From contig CAIXHF010000025.1 of NCBI GenBank assembly GCA_903919185.1, forward strand, positions 1-43,567: DNA of 43,567 nt. The letters run 5' to 3'. This DNA comes from an uncultured Opitutia bacterium (GTDB lineage: Bacteria > Verrucomicrobiota > Verrucomicrobiia > Opitutales > UBA953). Of this stretch, positions 43,231 to 43,567 are shown piece after piece (the stretch's first letter is position 1; each line of letters begins with the position of its first letter). Both the position numbers and the translations under genes were made by a program. The notes beneath the pieces are model-generated. The model saw nothing but the letters and a program-made list of their open reading frames with translations. It did not search any database and had not been told where the DNA came from.

Positions 43231-43567
43231 GCGACTTGCTACAGCGCGTGACGGCTCTGGCCCGGGCGGCCAAGGCAGCTTCGCGCGCCGTGGCCCTCTC
43301 TTCGACGGCGACCCGCGACCAGGCTCTCCGTGCCGCTGCCCACGCCCTCCGCGCCGCTGAGCCCACCATCCTCGCGGCCAACGCGCAAGACCTCGCCGCC
43401 GCCCAAGCCAAAGGCCTAACGGCGGCGATGACCGACCGCCTTCGCCTCGACCACGGCCGCCTCGAAGCGATTGCCGTCGCCTGCGAAGACGTCGCTAAGC
43501 TCCCCGATCCCGTTGGTGAAGTCACCGAAGCCTGGGACCGCCCAAACGGCCTAAAGATTATCCGCCG
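43227..43567 (+). CDS. proA: gamma-glutamyl phosphate reductase, 5' part
   Basis: The first 113 codons of ProA are visible; the gene runs off the window. The protein begins 'MSDLLQRVTALARAAKAASRAVALSST' with 'ILAANAQDLAAAQAKGLTAAMTDRLRLD' and 'LPDPVGEVTEAWDRPNGLKI', the usual N-terminal pattern of the enzyme that reduces gamma-glutamyl phosphate to glutamate semialdehyde with NADPH. The catalytic Cys lies beyond the window. The ATG overlaps the proB stop by four bases (ATGA). The pair proB-proA is the ordinary bacterial proline operon. Confidence 0.93.
   Translation, partial: MSDLLQRVTALARAAKAASRAVALSSTATRDQALRAAAHALRAAEPTILAANAQDLAAAQAKGLTAAMTDRLRLDHGRLEAIAVACEDVAKLPDPVGEVTEAWDRPNGLKIIR

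Overview
The window is about 43.6 kb of GC-rich (roughly 60% by eye) bacterial chromosome, densely packed with housekeeping genes. I see no phage, insertion sequence, CRISPR array, integrase or plasmid feature. The gene set and protein style suggest a Verrucomicrobiota member, probably of the Opitutae: paired PilB-like ATPases around PilT, ArgJ-type arginine synthesis, RNase E/G and RNase Y in one genome, VWA proteins with a single N-terminal membrane anchor, and a Lys-rich AAKK tail. This is an inference from gene content, without a 16S gene or a database search.

Layout. Positions 1-2325 (+) hold the end of a YyaL/DUF255-type protein and a membrane-anchored TPR-like protein. Positions 2318-7648 (-) hold a probable operon: two paralogous VWA proteins, a YbgC-like thioesterase, a TIGR03663-like glycosyltransferase-fold membrane protein and a degenerate ApbE-like protein. 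A tRNA-Met (CAT) and an AT-rich stretch ending in strong terminators follow (7795-8134). Positions 8153-21209 (-) hold a long co-directional run: ispF, ndk, a zinc-ribbon membrane protein, serS, tilS, ftsH, coaE, then pilB-like, pilT, pilB-like and pilC. After tRNA-Cys (+), positions 21444-28180 (-) carry argC-argJ-argB-argD-argF-argG, which takes glutamate to argininosuccinate; argH is not in the window. Then come rplM-rpsI, an outer-membrane-type protein, icd, and a double ribbon-helix-helix protein with a Lys-rich tail. The latter is divergent from a P1B-4-type metal ATPase (+). Convergent to that ATPase are rodA and an RNase E/G (-). Divergent from rodA runs rny, an Arg/Gly-rich protein, murA, ruvB, proB and the start of proA (+), to the window end.

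Most transcription units end in clear intrinsic terminators. Many genes have no Shine-Dalgarno sequence; instead a C/T-rich stretch precedes the start codon.

The items most worth a second look are: the double-RHH/polylysine gene, with its internal well-spaced ribosome site and a GGTTAA direct repeat upstream; the Arg/Gly-rich protein with a strongly folded leader, next to rny; the AT-rich possible small RNA after tRNA-Met; the ApbE relative lacking metal-ligand residues; and the paired VWA proteins. No unmistakably new multi-gene system is visible.
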